Positions 36,395 to 45,738 of a stretch of 64,000 nt of DNA are shown here, one piece after another (the stretch's first letter is position 1; each line of letters starts with the position of its first letter). The stretch spans positions 484,501 to 548,500 of the forward strand of contig CP058732.1 of the NCBI GenBank assembly GCA_013414795.1, in the 5' to 3' direction. Source of the stretch: Candidatus Kapaibacterium sp. (GTDB lineage: Bacteria; Bacteroidota; Ignavibacteria; Kapaibacteriales; UBA2268). The notes beneath the pieces were generated by a model, which saw only the letters and a list, made by a program, of their open reading frames with translations, did no database searches and was not told the origin of the DNA. Both the position numbers and the translations under genes were made by a program.

Positions 36395-38662
36395 ATGAAA
36401 ATTCAACGAGAAGAAGCACTTGAATACCACTCATCTGGTAGAAAGGGTAAAATCGAAGTAATTATTACTAAACCTTGTGTTACACAACGTGACCTTTCTC
36501 TTGCATATACTCCTGGTGTTGCTGAACCCTGCCGCGAAATCCACAAAGACATCGAAAAAGTATATGAGTACACTGCAAAAGGCAATCTTGTCGCTGTTAT
36601 TTCCAATGGTACAGCAGTTCTTGGACTTGGAAATATCGGTCCCGAGGCTGGTAAACCAGTAATGGAAGGTAAAGGCGTTCTTTTCAAAGCATTTGCGGAC
36701 ATCGATGTTTTCGATTTGGAACTACGCACCGAAGACCCCGAAGAAGTTGTGCGTGTTTGTCAAATTCTCGAACCAACTTTTGGTGGTATCAATCTCGAAG
36801 ACATTAAAGCGCCCGAATGTTTCTACATTGAAGAAAAGTTAAAAGAGACACTACAAATACCAGTTTTCCACGACGACCAACACGGAACAGCAATCATTTC
36901 TGGTGCTGCTCTGTTAAATGCCCTCGAACTTGCTGGCAAAAAAATTGACGAGGTTAAGGTAGTCTACAACGGTGCAGGGGCTTCTGGTATTGCTTGTGCC
37001 AAATTCCATATTTCCCTTGGCGTTAAGAAAGAAAACATAATAATGTGCGACACCATTGGAGTAATCTACAAAGGCAGAACAAAAGGGATGAACCCCTACA
37101 AGGAATACTTTGCTGTTGAAACCGACAAACGAACATTAGCCGAAGCACTTGAAGGGGCTGATGTCTTCGTCGGCTTGTCTGTTGGTGGAATACTGACAAA
37201 AGAAATGGTTCGCTCGATGGCACCAAACCCAATAATATTTGCAATGGCTAACCCCGACCCAGAAATCACCTACGAAGACGCTCTCGATGCTCGTCCCGAT
37301 GTGATTATGGCTACTGGTCGTTCCGACTATCCAAACCAAGTCAACAACGTACTCGGGTTTCCGTTTATCTTTCGTGGGGCACTCGACGTACGAGCAACTA
37401 CTATTAATGAAGAGATGAAGAAAGCAGCCGCATATGCATTAGCCCAACTTGCAAAAGAAGAAGTCCCAGAAATTGTTAAAAGAGCATATGGAGTTAAAGA
37501 GTTGAAATTTGGGCGTGAATACATCATCCCGAAGCCATTCGACCCACGAGTGCTTACTTGGGTTGCCCCTGCAGTTGCCAAAGCCGCAATGGATAGTGGC
37601 GTTGCAAGAAAACCAATTACTGACTTCGAGGAATACAAACTGCAACTCGATATTAGAATGGGGCGTGCTCAATTAATTATGACACCAATCTTCAACAAAG
37701 CCGCTTCCAACCCGAAACGCATTGTATTTCCCGAAGGTACAGAACCCAAAATCATTCGTGCAGCAATCCTTTCAGTTCAAGAAGGAATCGCCAAACCCAT
37801 TCTTCTCGGCAAAAAAGAAATTATTGAAAAAGTGGCGCAAGAAAATGATTACGACCTAACGGGCATTGAAATTATCGACCCAGAAAAATATCCAAAATTA
37901 GACCAATACATCACAGAGTATTTCCGACTGCGTCAAAGAAAAGGTGTCACCCACGAATCTGCCGAAAGCGATATGAAATTCCGTCGCAACTACTTCGGCT
38001 CGATGATGGTCCGAATGGGCGATGCCGACGGAATGATTTCTGGTTTGACCAAGCATTATCCAGAAACAATTCGACCTGCATTACAAATTGTTGGTCGGGA
38101 CCCGAGATATTCAAAAGTTTCTGGTTTATACATTCTTTCGTTTAAAAACTCTGTCTACTTCCTTTCCGATACGACAGTCAATTTGAACCCATCGGCAGAA
38201 GATATTTGCGACATTACATTGCAAGCAGCTGAATTTGTTAAGAATTTTGATATTCAGCCAAAAATTGCTTTGCTATCGTATAGTAATTTTGGCTCTGCAG
38301 AGGGCGAAATACCAGAAAAAATGCGAAAGGCTTTGCAGTTGATTAAAGAAAAGCGACCCGATTTAATTGTCGACGGCGAAATGCAAGCCGATACCGCTGT
38401 TGTTCCCGAAATCATCGACGAAACATATCCATTTAGCGAACTTAAGGGTGGGGCAAATGTTTTAATATTCCCCGACTTGGATAGCGGTAACATTGCCTAC
38501 AAATTGCTCTCCCGACTTGGCGGAGCCCATCCAATCGGACCAATCCTTCTTGGAATGAGCAAGAGCGTCCACGTTCTCCAACGCGGTGCCTCGGTAAACG
38601 AAATACTCGAAATGATTGCAATCGCAGTCGTCGACGCCCAAAATAAAGAAAAAGCACAATAA
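36395..38662 (+). CDS. maeB: NADP-dependent malic enzyme with phosphotransacetylase-like domain (MaeB)
   Basis: Oxidative decarboxylation of malate to pyruvate with NADP reduction. 755 aa, the size of MaeB-type fusions. Malic domain (residues ~1-420): [11 protein letters not shown] (catalytic Tyr region), [40 protein letters not shown] (metal-binding Asp), [15 protein letters not shown] (nucleotide loop) and [14 protein letters not shown]-terminal phosphate acetyltransferase-like domain (~430-755): [49 protein letters not shown]. In characterised MaeB proteins that domain is regulatory (acetyl-CoA inhibition) rather than catalytic. ATG follows TTTTGAGGTTACT. Monocistronic, with its own terminator. 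Confidence 0.96.
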   Translation: MKIQREEALEYHSSGRKGKIEVIITKPCVTQRDLSLAYTPGVAEPCREIHKDIEKVYEYTAKGNLVAVISNGTAVLGLGNIGPEAGKPVMEGKGVLFKAFADIDVFDLELRTEDPEEVVRVCQILEPTFGGINLEDIKAPECFYIEEKLKETLQIPVFHDDQHGTAIISGAALLNALELAGKKIDEVKVVYNGAGASGIACAKFHISLGVKKENIIMCDTIGVIYKGRTKGMNPYKEYFAVETDKRTLAEALEGADVFVGLSVGGILTKEMVRSMAPNPIIFAMANPDPEITYEDALDARPDVIMATGRSDYPNQVNNVLGFPFIFRGALDVRATTINEEMKKAAAYALAQLAKEEVPEIVKRAYGVKELKFGREYIIPKPFDPRVLTWVAPAVAKAAMDSGVARKPITDFEEYKLQLDIRMGRAQLIMTPIFNKAASNPKRIVFPEGTEPKIIRAAILSVQEGIAKPILLGKKEIIEKVAQENDYDLTGIEIIDPEKYPKLDQYITEYFRLRQRKGVTHESAESDMKFRRNYFGSMMVRMGDADGMISGLTKHYPETIRPALQIVGRDPRYSKVSGLYILSFKNSVYFLSDTTVNLNPSAEDICDITLQAAEFVKNFDIQPKIALLSYSNFGSAEGEIPEKMRKALQLIKEKRPDLIVDGEMQADTAVVPEIIDETYPFSELKGGANVLIFPDLDSGNIAYKLLSRLGGAHPIGPILLGMSKSVHVLQRGASVNEILEMIAIAVVDAQNKEKAQ

Positions 38663-38682
38663 TTTTAACAATAAACTATCAA

Positions 38683-38722
38683 AAAGGCTACCGCAGTTAC
38701 TCGGTAGCCTTTAATTTTTTTA
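38683..38722 (+). terminator. Rho-independent terminator after maeB
   Basis: AAAGGCTACCG (38683-38693) pairs with CGGTAGCCTTT (38702-38712) and is followed by AATTTTTTT. The flanking A/T runs could let it serve the convergent DUF444 gene as well. Confidence 0.9.
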
Positions 38723-38754
38723 CAAAAGTCAGTCCGTATTATGATTCTAAAATT

Positions 38755-40071
38755 TTAACTTACAAGTATTTTTATACCTTGGATCAGTCTGTTTTCGTCG
38801 TAGGTTTCTGCATCAAATCCATCGATTTTAATCAAATCGGGTCGCTCCTTCAAGATTGAACTCCGTTCGAAATATTTTTCAACTGTGGACTTTGTGGCTC
38901 CGCCCCAAGGATTTCGGGCAATTGTTATTCCAATTCGGTTGACGAATTGGAACATTTTACGAACTGCCTCGATTGTTTCGCGTCCGTCCTCGTCCCAATC
39001 GTCGCCGTCGCCACCATAGAAAACATAAATATTGTTCTCAAGGTAAAGCCTTTCTTCTTCGATGATTTTATCAACTAATTGAAATGCTGGGGCAACTCTT
39101 GTTCCGCCAGCAACTTGCAATCGGATGTATGTCATAAAGTCGGGCACTTCGCGTGCGTTGGTGTCGTGGAGAATGAATCGAGTTGTAACATTGTTTTGGT
39201 ATTGATACATAAGCCAACTGTAAATGAAAATGTGCTGTCGAGTGACGACTTCTGTGGGTTTTCCGTGCATCGAGCCAGAATAGTCCCGAATAAAGAAAAC
39301 TACCGCTTGTGCTTCGTAATCTTTTTCTTTGGAGACAATTCGATAGACGTGGTCTGTTGGTATAATCAAAAATTCGGATGGGTCTGTGGATAAAGTTTCA
39401 TCGACTCGCCCAAGGAGTAAATTCGTTTTTATTATCGACTTAATAGTAGCCTTTTTGTCGAGAATTTGACCAAATCCTCGATGTATGTCGGTCAAATCGT
39501 ATTGAAATTTAGTAAACGATGGCTTCTTCCCCTTGGGCTTGATATTGGGAAGTTCGAATTTTTCCGTAAGAATTTTACCCAAATCGAATGCTTCCTCGCT
39601 AATTTCGTGTGCTCCGCCTTCACCTTGTCCAGGACCATATCCTTCGCCCTCGCCTTCTTGTGGTTGAAGAGGTGCCTCGCCGATGACTTCGCCTTCTTCT
39701 TCCTCGCCAGTTCCACCAGTTTGAGGTTCCTCCTCTGTTGTTACCCGAGTGTCGTGGTAAAATTTGGGCTCGACAGTGGTTGGAACAATAACGATTTTAG
39801 GCTTTCCGCTTCCGTCAGGTCGCATTAACTTTCCAATTCGGATGCGTCGAGGGAACCCATCTTTTTCTCTTTGTTTGTCCCGTTCAAGCAATTCTTCAAG
39901 TGTTTGTAGTTCTACTTTCGGGGAATATAATCGGGACTCTGGCTTTAAAAAAATATGAACATCATCGAGTTTGAATAAATCGTTCAGTCTTGCTCGAATT
40001 TTGTTGACTATATCTACAAAGTTTTCAAAGTTTAAGTCATTTTCCTTAATTTCTTGGCTTTTTTCTGGCAT
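38755..40071 (-). CDS. DUF444 / YeaH-YhbH family protein with a von Willebrand A-like domain
   Basis: Family of unknown biochemical function; in other bacteria it is encoded with the PrkA serine kinase and SpoVR and linked to stress or stationary phase. 438 aa from ATG 40071 (MPEKSQEIKEN); a TTG six codons earlier is less likely. The middle has an acidic/Gly-rich linker (TGGTGEEEEGEV, QGEGGAHEI). The C-terminal half is vWA-like with a MIDAS-type motif FIRDYSGSM (family: RDVSGSM), then ILHDTNAREV, QVAGGTRVAPAFQ and YGGDGDDWDEDG. No prkA or spoVR is adjacent, so it is separated from its usual partners here. Confidence 0.85.
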   Translation of the reverse strand: MPEKSQEIKENDLNFENFVDIVNKIRARLNDLFKLDDVHIFLKPESRLYSPKVELQTLEELLERDKQREKDGFPRRIRIGKLMRPDGSGKPKIVIVPTTVEPKFYHDTRVTTEEEPQTGGTGEEEEGEVIGEAPLQPQEGEGEGYGPGQGEGGAHEISEEAFDLGKILTEKFELPNIKPKGKKPSFTKFQYDLTDIHRGFGQILDKKATIKSIIKTNLLLGRVDETLSTDPSEFLIIPTDHVYRIVSKEKDYEAQAVVFFIRDYSGSMHGKPTEVVTRQHIFIYSWLMYQYQNNVTTRFILHDTNAREVPDFMTYIRLQVAGGTRVAPAFQLVDKIIEEERLYLENNIYVFYGGDGDDWDEDGRETIEAVRKMFQFVNRIGITIARNPWGGATKSTVEKYFERSSILKERPDLIKIDGFDAETYDENRLIQGIKILVS

Positions 40072-40122
40072 ATTTAAAATTCCAATCAAAGTACATTTAA
40101 AAACACAAATTAAGGAATTTTT

Positions 40123-43002
40123 TTATCTTACCACTAAAAATGGAAAAACATAAGTTCTGTTGTTAAAATCTAATCTAACGAAGTATGCTCCATTGGCTCT
40201 TCCTTTTACAAGCATATACAAAGGAACAATTTCAACACCCGACCTGGTATTGATGTTTCCTTCGTATATCTTATCTGCAAGCGTATTATAAATTGTTATT
40301 CGAATAATCTCGTTCTCTGGGGTCTCAACAATAATCACATCGCTTTCTTGTCCAGAAACTAATGAAGGAACTCGAATTTTAGTTTCTGACCCATCTTCTA
40401 CAAAAGTTGCCGTAGTATCGACTTCTCCGACAAAGATATTGTCGAACCAAACTGTTCCGGCATGTCCTCGAAAAAGGCAATACACATTCCCGAACAAAAT
40501 TGGGAAAGGCGGTTTGTGAATCGTTGCTGAATATTCCCAATCGTGAGTACCAGTTGAAAAGCGTGTTACTCTGCCATACCAAGGAATATTCTCGTCCGAG
40601 AAGAAATCCACATAGATAGAATAATTGTAGTCAGCCGAGCCAGAAACATTTTCTGCCTTCGACCAACCAGAGATGAGTATTGGTTGTAAAGTTGGATTAT
40701 CAAAGAAAATGTATGAATAGGCACCACCAGTATCAAGAGGAGTATTGTTTACAACTTTTATGCAACGCTTCAAATGTTGAGCATTCACCTCGTTTGTGTC
40801 GTAAATATATCCATTTCGATAGTCTTGCCAAAAGTCTGGTTTATCGTCAAAATCCGAATCATATTCGAAACTGAAATTTGGAACAAGATTGCTAAAATCC
40901 AGATTTTCAAGTTCTGGTTCTGTATAAACAATGGTCATCAATCCAGTTGTTGAAAGTGCAACGATTGGGACTTCTATGTTTTTAAACTTTGCTCCAGGCG
41001 GAATGGTTATTTCGCCAAAGTATGTCGAAAAGTTAGGATTTGCAGATGTGCCGTCATTTTGAAGCACTATTTCCTCCAAAATTCCAAGTTCGGACAAATC
41101 TGCATAAACATACAAAGAAAGTTGTTTGTTGCCAAGAAAGTTTTGCGAAGAAGAATCTGCACATTCGACCTGGACTTCTACTGTAATGTAATCTTTTCCT
41201 TTTCCGCTGATTTTTACTTTTGGATTCTTAATTGCTGGGGATGATAGCCTGGTGTTCGGTTTCAAGATTATCTTTGCACTTAATGGATAAAGAATTGAAT
41301 CCGATTTGATTGTATACAATCGAGCGCCCTGGATTGATAGGGCACTATCTACAAATACCATTGGTGCATTTTGTAATTCTGGCAAATAAACAGTATCCTT
41401 GCGACTGGGATTGACGTATACGGTGCAATTTGTAAATTCCCTCTTGAAGTATCTTCGCCCTTTTGCATCATAATAGGCAAGTTCCGTTATAGAATATTTT
41501 GCACTTTCCTTTGGCTGTCCAATAGGAATGTCGAATTCTGGAAAATGTGCAAAAGTTTGATAATTTGTCGCATTTGCAAAGTAGGATTTTTCTCCTGCAC
41601 AAAGAAGATATGATGATAGACAGTACAAGCGTGCCTTTGGCGATAGATTTTGTATCCCACCCAGTGGTAGCCACACCTTATTGTACGTGTTTTGGCATTG
41701 CAAGCCACGATTGCAAGCGTTAATCCAATTTTCGTCTCCAACGTAACCAGACCAATGGGTAAAAGCAAAGCCTTCGTCCATTCCACCGTCGGCAATTTCT
41801 AAAAATCCTAATGCGTAGTTTGTAAATAATCCATTAAAATACATTGGCTTGTCTCCAATGGCTTTGTTGACTTCTGTCAGAAATTCAATTATGTTCATAT
41901 ACCAAATACTATCGTTGTAATTTAACGGCGGGTATGCATCAACTCCCCAATTTGAAACACGATACCAGGTGTCGTCCATAAAAAGTCCATTGTAGCCACG
42001 TGTAAAAGCCCGTTCTACTTGTTCAATATAGTTTTTCAACCACTTCTTGTTTCCTACATCCATCACAAAGAAATCGTATTCTTCGTTTTTAATTCTATTA
42101 TTCGGGTTGGTCGTCCAATAGCCCACTTTCGGGAGTCGATATTGCTTTCCCTCCTTGAAGCAAATCAAATATAATTCGACCCCCGCTCTGATGTAATTGT
42201 TATTTAAATAATTATAAAAAGAAATTGTATCAAGGTTGCTATTGAAAACTATTGGTTTCTCGTTAAATGCATTGTCTTTGTCGATGTCAGCATAAAGATA
42301 AACTGAATCTGGCAAAACACCGCCAACTGATTTAAATTCCAATCGAAAGGTTGTCGTGTTATCTCCAGAACTTGCTTTCTTTACCAAGCGTAATGGAACA
42401 TACAACGGCTCATTGTCGGAATAATACAGTTGAACTGGAAAACTATAGGGAATCTCAAGTGTGTCGTTTACCAGACTTTTTAACAACACCCAACGAGCAC
42501 TTTTGGGAAGCGAGACTTTCAATTCTGTCGCTTTAACCACAGTATCAACTGGATTGAATGTCCCGCTTGAGTCGAATCCCCAATACAAACGATACGAAAC
42601 TTTCACTGTCGTGTCGAATCTTCTGTCTGGCATCCAATAGAATTTCCAACCGTTTTCAAATGCTACGGTCAGCGATGCTGGTTCGGATGTGTGTAAGAAA
42701 GCATCTTCTTCGAGTATCATTTTTTTGTACTCGGGAAGATAGTTGTTCAATGCAACGACATCCTTGTAGAAAAGAATCAGATAGTTTTTGTCGAAGCGTC
42801 GAATAAAATCGATTTCTTTTTGATATGCTTCGTCGAGGAAAGCAAATCGTTTGTAAGCCAGTTTCGTTAAAAATGGATTAGTGCGAACCGCACCGTAATT
42901 GACCAAATACGATTTTGTTCCTTTTGGTTTGTAGTCGTCGGGCTGTGAATTTGCATCGCTAATTATAGACAATGCAAATACAAATAACAACAAAACAAAC
43001 AT
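40123..43002 (-). CDS. Exported GHL15-like putative glycoside hydrolase with T9SS sorting domain
   Basis: 959 aa from ATG 43002 (AGGTGAAT just upstream; signal peptide MFVLLLFVFALSIISDANSQ); a start 11 codons earlier is open but adds charged residues. Residues ~25-85 and ~330-560 resemble the hypothetical glycosyl hydrolase family 15 (Pfam GHL15) TIM-barrel: YLVNYGAV, FDKNYLILFYKD, FVMDVGNKKWLKNYIEQ, YNGLFMDDTWYRVSN (candidate acidic catalytic pair MDD) and FNGLFTNYALGFLE. A carbohydrate-binding-like beta sandwich follows (~720-870; NLVPNFSFEYDSDFDDKPDFW). The last ~80 residues are a T9SS sorting domain (IIRITIYNTLADKIYEG, ANGAYFVRLDF). Substrate unknown; a role in surface polysaccharide breakdown is inferred. 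Confidence 0.8.
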   Translation of the reverse strand: MFVLLLFVFALSIISDANSQPDDYKPKGTKSYLVNYGAVRTNPFLTKLAYKRFAFLDEAYQKEIDFIRRFDKNYLILFYKDVVALNNYLPEYKKMILEEDAFLHTSEPASLTVAFENGWKFYWMPDRRFDTTVKVSYRLYWGFDSSGTFNPVDTVVKATELKVSLPKSARWVLLKSLVNDTLEIPYSFPVQLYYSDNEPLYVPLRLVKKASSGDNTTTFRLEFKSVGGVLPDSVYLYADIDKDNAFNEKPIVFNSNLDTISFYNYLNNNYIRAGVELYLICFKEGKQYRLPKVGYWTTNPNNRIKNEEYDFFVMDVGNKKWLKNYIEQVERAFTRGYNGLFMDDTWYRVSNWGVDAYPPLNYNDSIWYMNIIEFLTEVNKAIGDKPMYFNGLFTNYALGFLEIADGGMDEGFAFTHWSGYVGDENWINACNRGLQCQNTYNKVWLPLGGIQNLSPKARLYCLSSYLLCAGEKSYFANATNYQTFAHFPEFDIPIGQPKESAKYSITELAYYDAKGRRYFKREFTNCTVYVNPSRKDTVYLPELQNAPMVFVDSALSIQGARLYTIKSDSILYPLSAKIILKPNTRLSSPAIKNPKVKISGKGKDYITVEVQVECADSSSQNFLGNKQLSLYVYADLSELGILEEIVLQNDGTSANPNFSTYFGEITIPPGAKFKNIEVPIVALSTTGLMTIVYTEPELENLDFSNLVPNFSFEYDSDFDDKPDFWQDYRNGYIYDTNEVNAQHLKRCIKVVNNTPLDTGGAYSYIFFDNPTLQPILISGWSKAENVSGSADYNYSIYVDFFSDENIPWYGRVTRFSTGTHDWEYSATIHKPPFPILFGNVYCLFRGHAGTVWFDNIFVGEVDTTATFVEDGSETKIRVPSLVSGQESDVIIVETPENEIIRITIYNTLADKIYEGNINTRSGVEIVPLYMLVKGRANGAYFVRLDFNNRTYVFPFLVVR

Positions 43003-43499
43003 ATTCACCTCAATGAACCTTGCAAATTTAAACAAGAAATTTTATCAATCATATCATTTCAGAAAAAATACCAGCAATCGAAAAAAATTTTTTTATTTAC
43101 CCCTTGCATTTTTAATTTTTTTGTTTATTTTACTATTTGATGCTTTGCAAATCGAAATGATTTGGTTTGGAAACATATCTGCTCGAATTCCATTGACGCA
43201 ATGGGGAAGTGTGTATTTTGAAAATCATATCTGTTGTTCTGTAACTTCTTTGTTTACAATAACTTACACGGGGGGGTACAGAGCATTGCTACCATTCGAT
43301 AGATTCGGTCAGTATTCCGTACCACTATTGTTTCCGTTGCCGTGCCCCACCAAGGAAAAAGGATGTAAGTCCTCCCATTAAGTTCTTTGTAAATCGATTG
43401 GAAACACAGCGAGCAAATACAGTTGGGAATTCGTAAATGGATTTTTGTTTTAAAAAAATTTTTAAAAAATTTTGTTTAATAATTTAAAGGAGGAATAAA
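43003..43499. other. 497-bp divergent spacer holding repeat A copy 2
   Basis: Contains the leader of the minus-strand GHL15-like gene (TAAATTTG on the minus strand at 43023-43030 is a candidate -7 element), repeat family A copy 2, and an A/T-rich leader ending in AAAGGAGG before the small exported-protein gene. A 122-codon plus-strand frame crosses the repeat but lacks support: repeat copies elsewhere do not preserve it. Confidence 0.6.
43096..43353 (+). repeat. Dispersed repeat family A, copy 2
   Basis: About 258 bp matching copies 1 and 3: CTTGCATTTTTAATTTTTTT, CAAATCGAAATGATTTGG, TTTGGAAACATATCTGCTCG, GACGCAATGGGGAAGTGTGT, ACTTACAC followed by seven G (43270-43276), then TACAGAGCATTGCTACCATT and CCACTATTG. 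Points toward the small exported-protein gene at 43500. The G tract has seven residues here and nine in copy 3. Confidence 0.85.
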
Positions 43500-43715
43500 A
43501 TGAAAAGAATAATGATATTGTTTGTTGTACTGTATCTTTATGCTGGCATTAACGAAGTTAAAACTGCCACTGTCTATGTTTATGGAAAAGGTGGAGTAAT
43601 CGAGCTTCCAGATGGAACCCGTTGCTATTGTCCTGAGCCTGCACCTATTCTTTGTGCTGTAATAAAAGAAGATGCATCAGGGGTTCCAGGGTATCCGGAC
43701 ATTTTAACACATTAA
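43500..43715 (+). CDS. Small exported protein
   Basis: 71 aa. Strong ribosome-binding site (AAAGGAGGAATAAA) and a clear signal peptide (MKRIMILFVVLYLYAGINEV, cut near KTA). The mature part is only about 48 residues with three Cys in CYCPEPAPILC and a Gly/Pro-rich end. Not recognised. Small Cys-containing exported peptides of this kind accompany T9SS cargo in this lineage, but no function is known. Repeat A copy 2 lies immediately upstream, and the leader resembles that of the Cys-rich gene at 47627. Confidence 0.65.
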   Translation: MKRIMILFVVLYLYAGINEVKTATVYVYGKGGVIELPDGTRCYCPEPAPILCAVIKEDASGVPGYPDILTH

Positions 43716-43726
43716 GATGAGGGGAG

Positions 43727-43873
43727 ATGCCAATTGAGACTGTAAACGTAAAACGAGCTGGTGAAATGCCAAATGGTCAACCAACTTGGTGGGTTCAACC
43801 ACCGACCGGACCACGTTTGAATAGAATTGACAAATATGAAAATAATTCGAACCAAGAAAAGGAGATGAACTAA
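43727..43873 (+). CDS. Possible short ORF (48 aa)
   Basis: ATG 43727 to TAA 43871-43873 in a different frame from the 71-aa gene, 11 bp after its stop. The encoded peptide (MPIETVNVKRAGEMPNGQPT, then WWVQPPTGPRLNR and an Asn/Glu-rich end) is hydrophilic with no signal peptide. GGGGAG directly abuts the ATG, too close for a normal Shine-Dalgarno. It could be a real second cistron or the decayed end of a longer original gene. A good terminator follows. Confidence 0.3.
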   Translation: MPIETVNVKRAGEMPNGQPTWWVQPPTGPRLNRIDKYENNSNQEKEMN

Positions 43874-43880
43874 ACAATTA

Positions 43881-43915
43881 TGGGGTAGGAATTTAAATTC
43901 CTACACCATTTTTAA
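43881..43915 (+). terminator. Rho-independent terminator after the small-protein gene(s)
   Basis: GTAGGAATTT (43885-43894) and AAATTCCTAC (43895-43904) form a perfect 20-bp palindrome extended by TGG/CCA, followed by TTTTT. Confidence 0.75.
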
Positions 43916-43929
43916 AATGGGGGTGAAAA

Positions 43930-45681
43930 ATGAAAAGATTGTTAATATTAGTTTTAATGGGTGTGTTTTCGTTTTTTGCTAGTTTAACGAGTTCGGATTA
44001 TTTTAGGATTTATTTCAATGGTCAGTCTAAAAATTTACTCAGCGTTTACCAGGCATTGAATTTAACAAGTGATGAGATTATTGTTTATTTTATTTATCCG
44101 AATGCGGCTCCAAGATTGGAAACTTTAATAAATGATTCTTACAATTACATTAAAAAACTAAATTTCACAGGTGATATCATAGGAGTTATTAACTATCCAA
44201 AATATTGGTATGCTAAAAATTATATAAAAAGAATGGGGTTCCCTTTCAAATGCATAATAGATACAACCTTTTCTTTTTTTTCCGAGCTAACAAATATGAA
44301 CCCGATTGTTCCACCCTTACTACTAAGATTCGATAAAAAAGGATATATTAAAAACCAGATATGTCTCTATGGGGTAAATTTATCAAGTCAAATCGTTCCA
44401 TTTATTAAAAATTTAGATACTATTACTTTAAAAATAGAAAAAAGAAGAGTTCAAAATGGTTTTGATATAAATGAATTTGCAAACTTGCCACGATTACAGC
44501 CAAATGGCTTTTGGGAACTAAATGAAGACTCGGTTGTTTTTTTAGATCTTATTTATTCATTTAAAGTTGACCCCATGGAGAAGTTTTTATTTTTAAACGG
44601 ACGAGGCTCTTTCCGTTGGGAAATTTACAAAGTAAGTAAAGATGCAGAAAATTTTGAAATCGTGCCAGAGTTATCTATTCGGAAATTTTTTTCTCCAGAT
44701 TTTGATTCATTAGAATTTCTTGAGCTTGAGAAAAATTTTTCATATGCCAAGAGTATGTTTATGGATGGTTTTTTTGTAGGGGACAGCCTATTTATTATCT
44801 TGTCGGTGTTACCTCAAATATCAGTAAAAATTTCGAATAGCGATACGATATATTATGCCTCTACAAGATTTGCGTTCTTACACTACAACTACTATTTAAG
44901 GAAAGTACAAAAATTTATCCCCATTAACCTCGAACAACTACCAAACTATTTTGGTGTTGCACCTTATACTCCATTGAATTCCGTTAATCGCAAAACGAGA
45001 GAAGTAGCACTTATGTTGCACAAGGGTTACCCGACCGTTGGTTTTGAAAAACCAAAGGATACCTCTTTCGCTTCGAATCCTTTTTCACCAAGTTTTTATT
45101 ATTTTGCACCCCTTTTTGGTACGTTCAACTTTGAAACCGGTGAATTAATTAGGTATTTGGGAAAGGTTGGGCAAAGTCATGCAAAATTAGCTGCAGGGTA
45201 TTTTATGTGTATGCCTTTGGTTGCTTTTGACGAAGATGGGCATTATTATCTTTCCCAAAATCTATCAGACTGTATTGAAACTGACACTTGTCTCTTAAAG
45301 ATTAAGCCATATTTCGAGGAATCATTATTGGCTCAAAACCTTAAACAAGTCGACTCATTACCCGATATTTCGTTTTATTATCTCATCTCGGACTCGACCA
45401 AAGGAAGAATTGAATATATGAAAACGTATAAAAATAAATTAATATTACTTTGGAAGTTAAAAGAAAAAAACAAAACCCTTAATGACTCTGAAATATTGTT
45501 ATTGCAAATATACAACATAGATAGCAAAACTTTAGAAAAAGAATATATTCTTCCCTATTCATATGATGGTTTGAAATTTTCAACTTATTTCTTTAGTGAC
45601 AAGAAACCTTATTTATTTGCCTTGTATTTTAATTCCCGTAAGACAATAATTGTAAAATATGTATTGCCATTAACTTTGTAA
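43930..45681 (+). CDS. Exported protein of unknown function (possible thioredoxin-like plus propeller)
   Basis: 583 aa with signal peptide (MKRLLILVLMGVFSFFASLT) after GGGGGTGAAAA. The N-terminal ~150 residues could be a redox-inactive thioredoxin-like domain (EIIVYFIYPNAAPRLETLIN, GDIIGVINYPKYWY, FPFKCIIDTTFSFFSE) but no CxxC is present. The rest has alternating beta segments like a six-bladed propeller of Bacteroidota surface proteins (LFIILSVLPQISVKI, GFEKPKDTSFASNPFSPSFY, FNFETGELIRYLGKVGQSH). No T9SS sorting domain was seen; it ends IIVKYVLPLTL. The fold assignment is tentative. Confidence 0.65.
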   Translation: MKRLLILVLMGVFSFFASLTSSDYFRIYFNGQSKNLLSVYQALNLTSDEIIVYFIYPNAAPRLETLINDSYNYIKKLNFTGDIIGVINYPKYWYAKNYIKRMGFPFKCIIDTTFSFFSELTNMNPIVPPLLLRFDKKGYIKNQICLYGVNLSSQIVPFIKNLDTITLKIEKRRVQNGFDINEFANLPRLQPNGFWELNEDSVVFLDLIYSFKVDPMEKFLFLNGRGSFRWEIYKVSKDAENFEIVPELSIRKFFSPDFDSLEFLELEKNFSYAKSMFMDGFFVGDSLFIILSVLPQISVKISNSDTIYYASTRFAFLHYNYYLRKVQKFIPINLEQLPNYFGVAPYTPLNSVNRKTREVALMLHKGYPTVGFEKPKDTSFASNPFSPSFYYFAPLFGTFNFETGELIRYLGKVGQSHAKLAAGYFMCMPLVAFDEDGHYYLSQNLSDCIETDTCLLKIKPYFEESLLAQNLKQVDSLPDISFYYLISDSTKGRIEYMKTYKNKLILLWKLKEKNKTLNDSEILLLQIYNIDSKTLEKEYILPYSYDGLKFSTYFFSDKKPYLFALYFNSRKTIIVKYVLPLTL

Positions 45682-45738
45682 ATCAAAATGGAAATATAAA
45701 AGTTTAGGGAAATGTTAAATAAAATTTTGGGGGTTGAT

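Noticed and set aside
43013-43381. 122-aa plus-strand frame across repeat A copy 2, with related short frames over copies 1 and 3
   Set aside because: The frame is broken in copy 3 at the G tract and truncated in copy 4; differences between copies 1 and 2 are not concentrated at third positions; no ribosome-binding site. Explained by a non-coding repeat.
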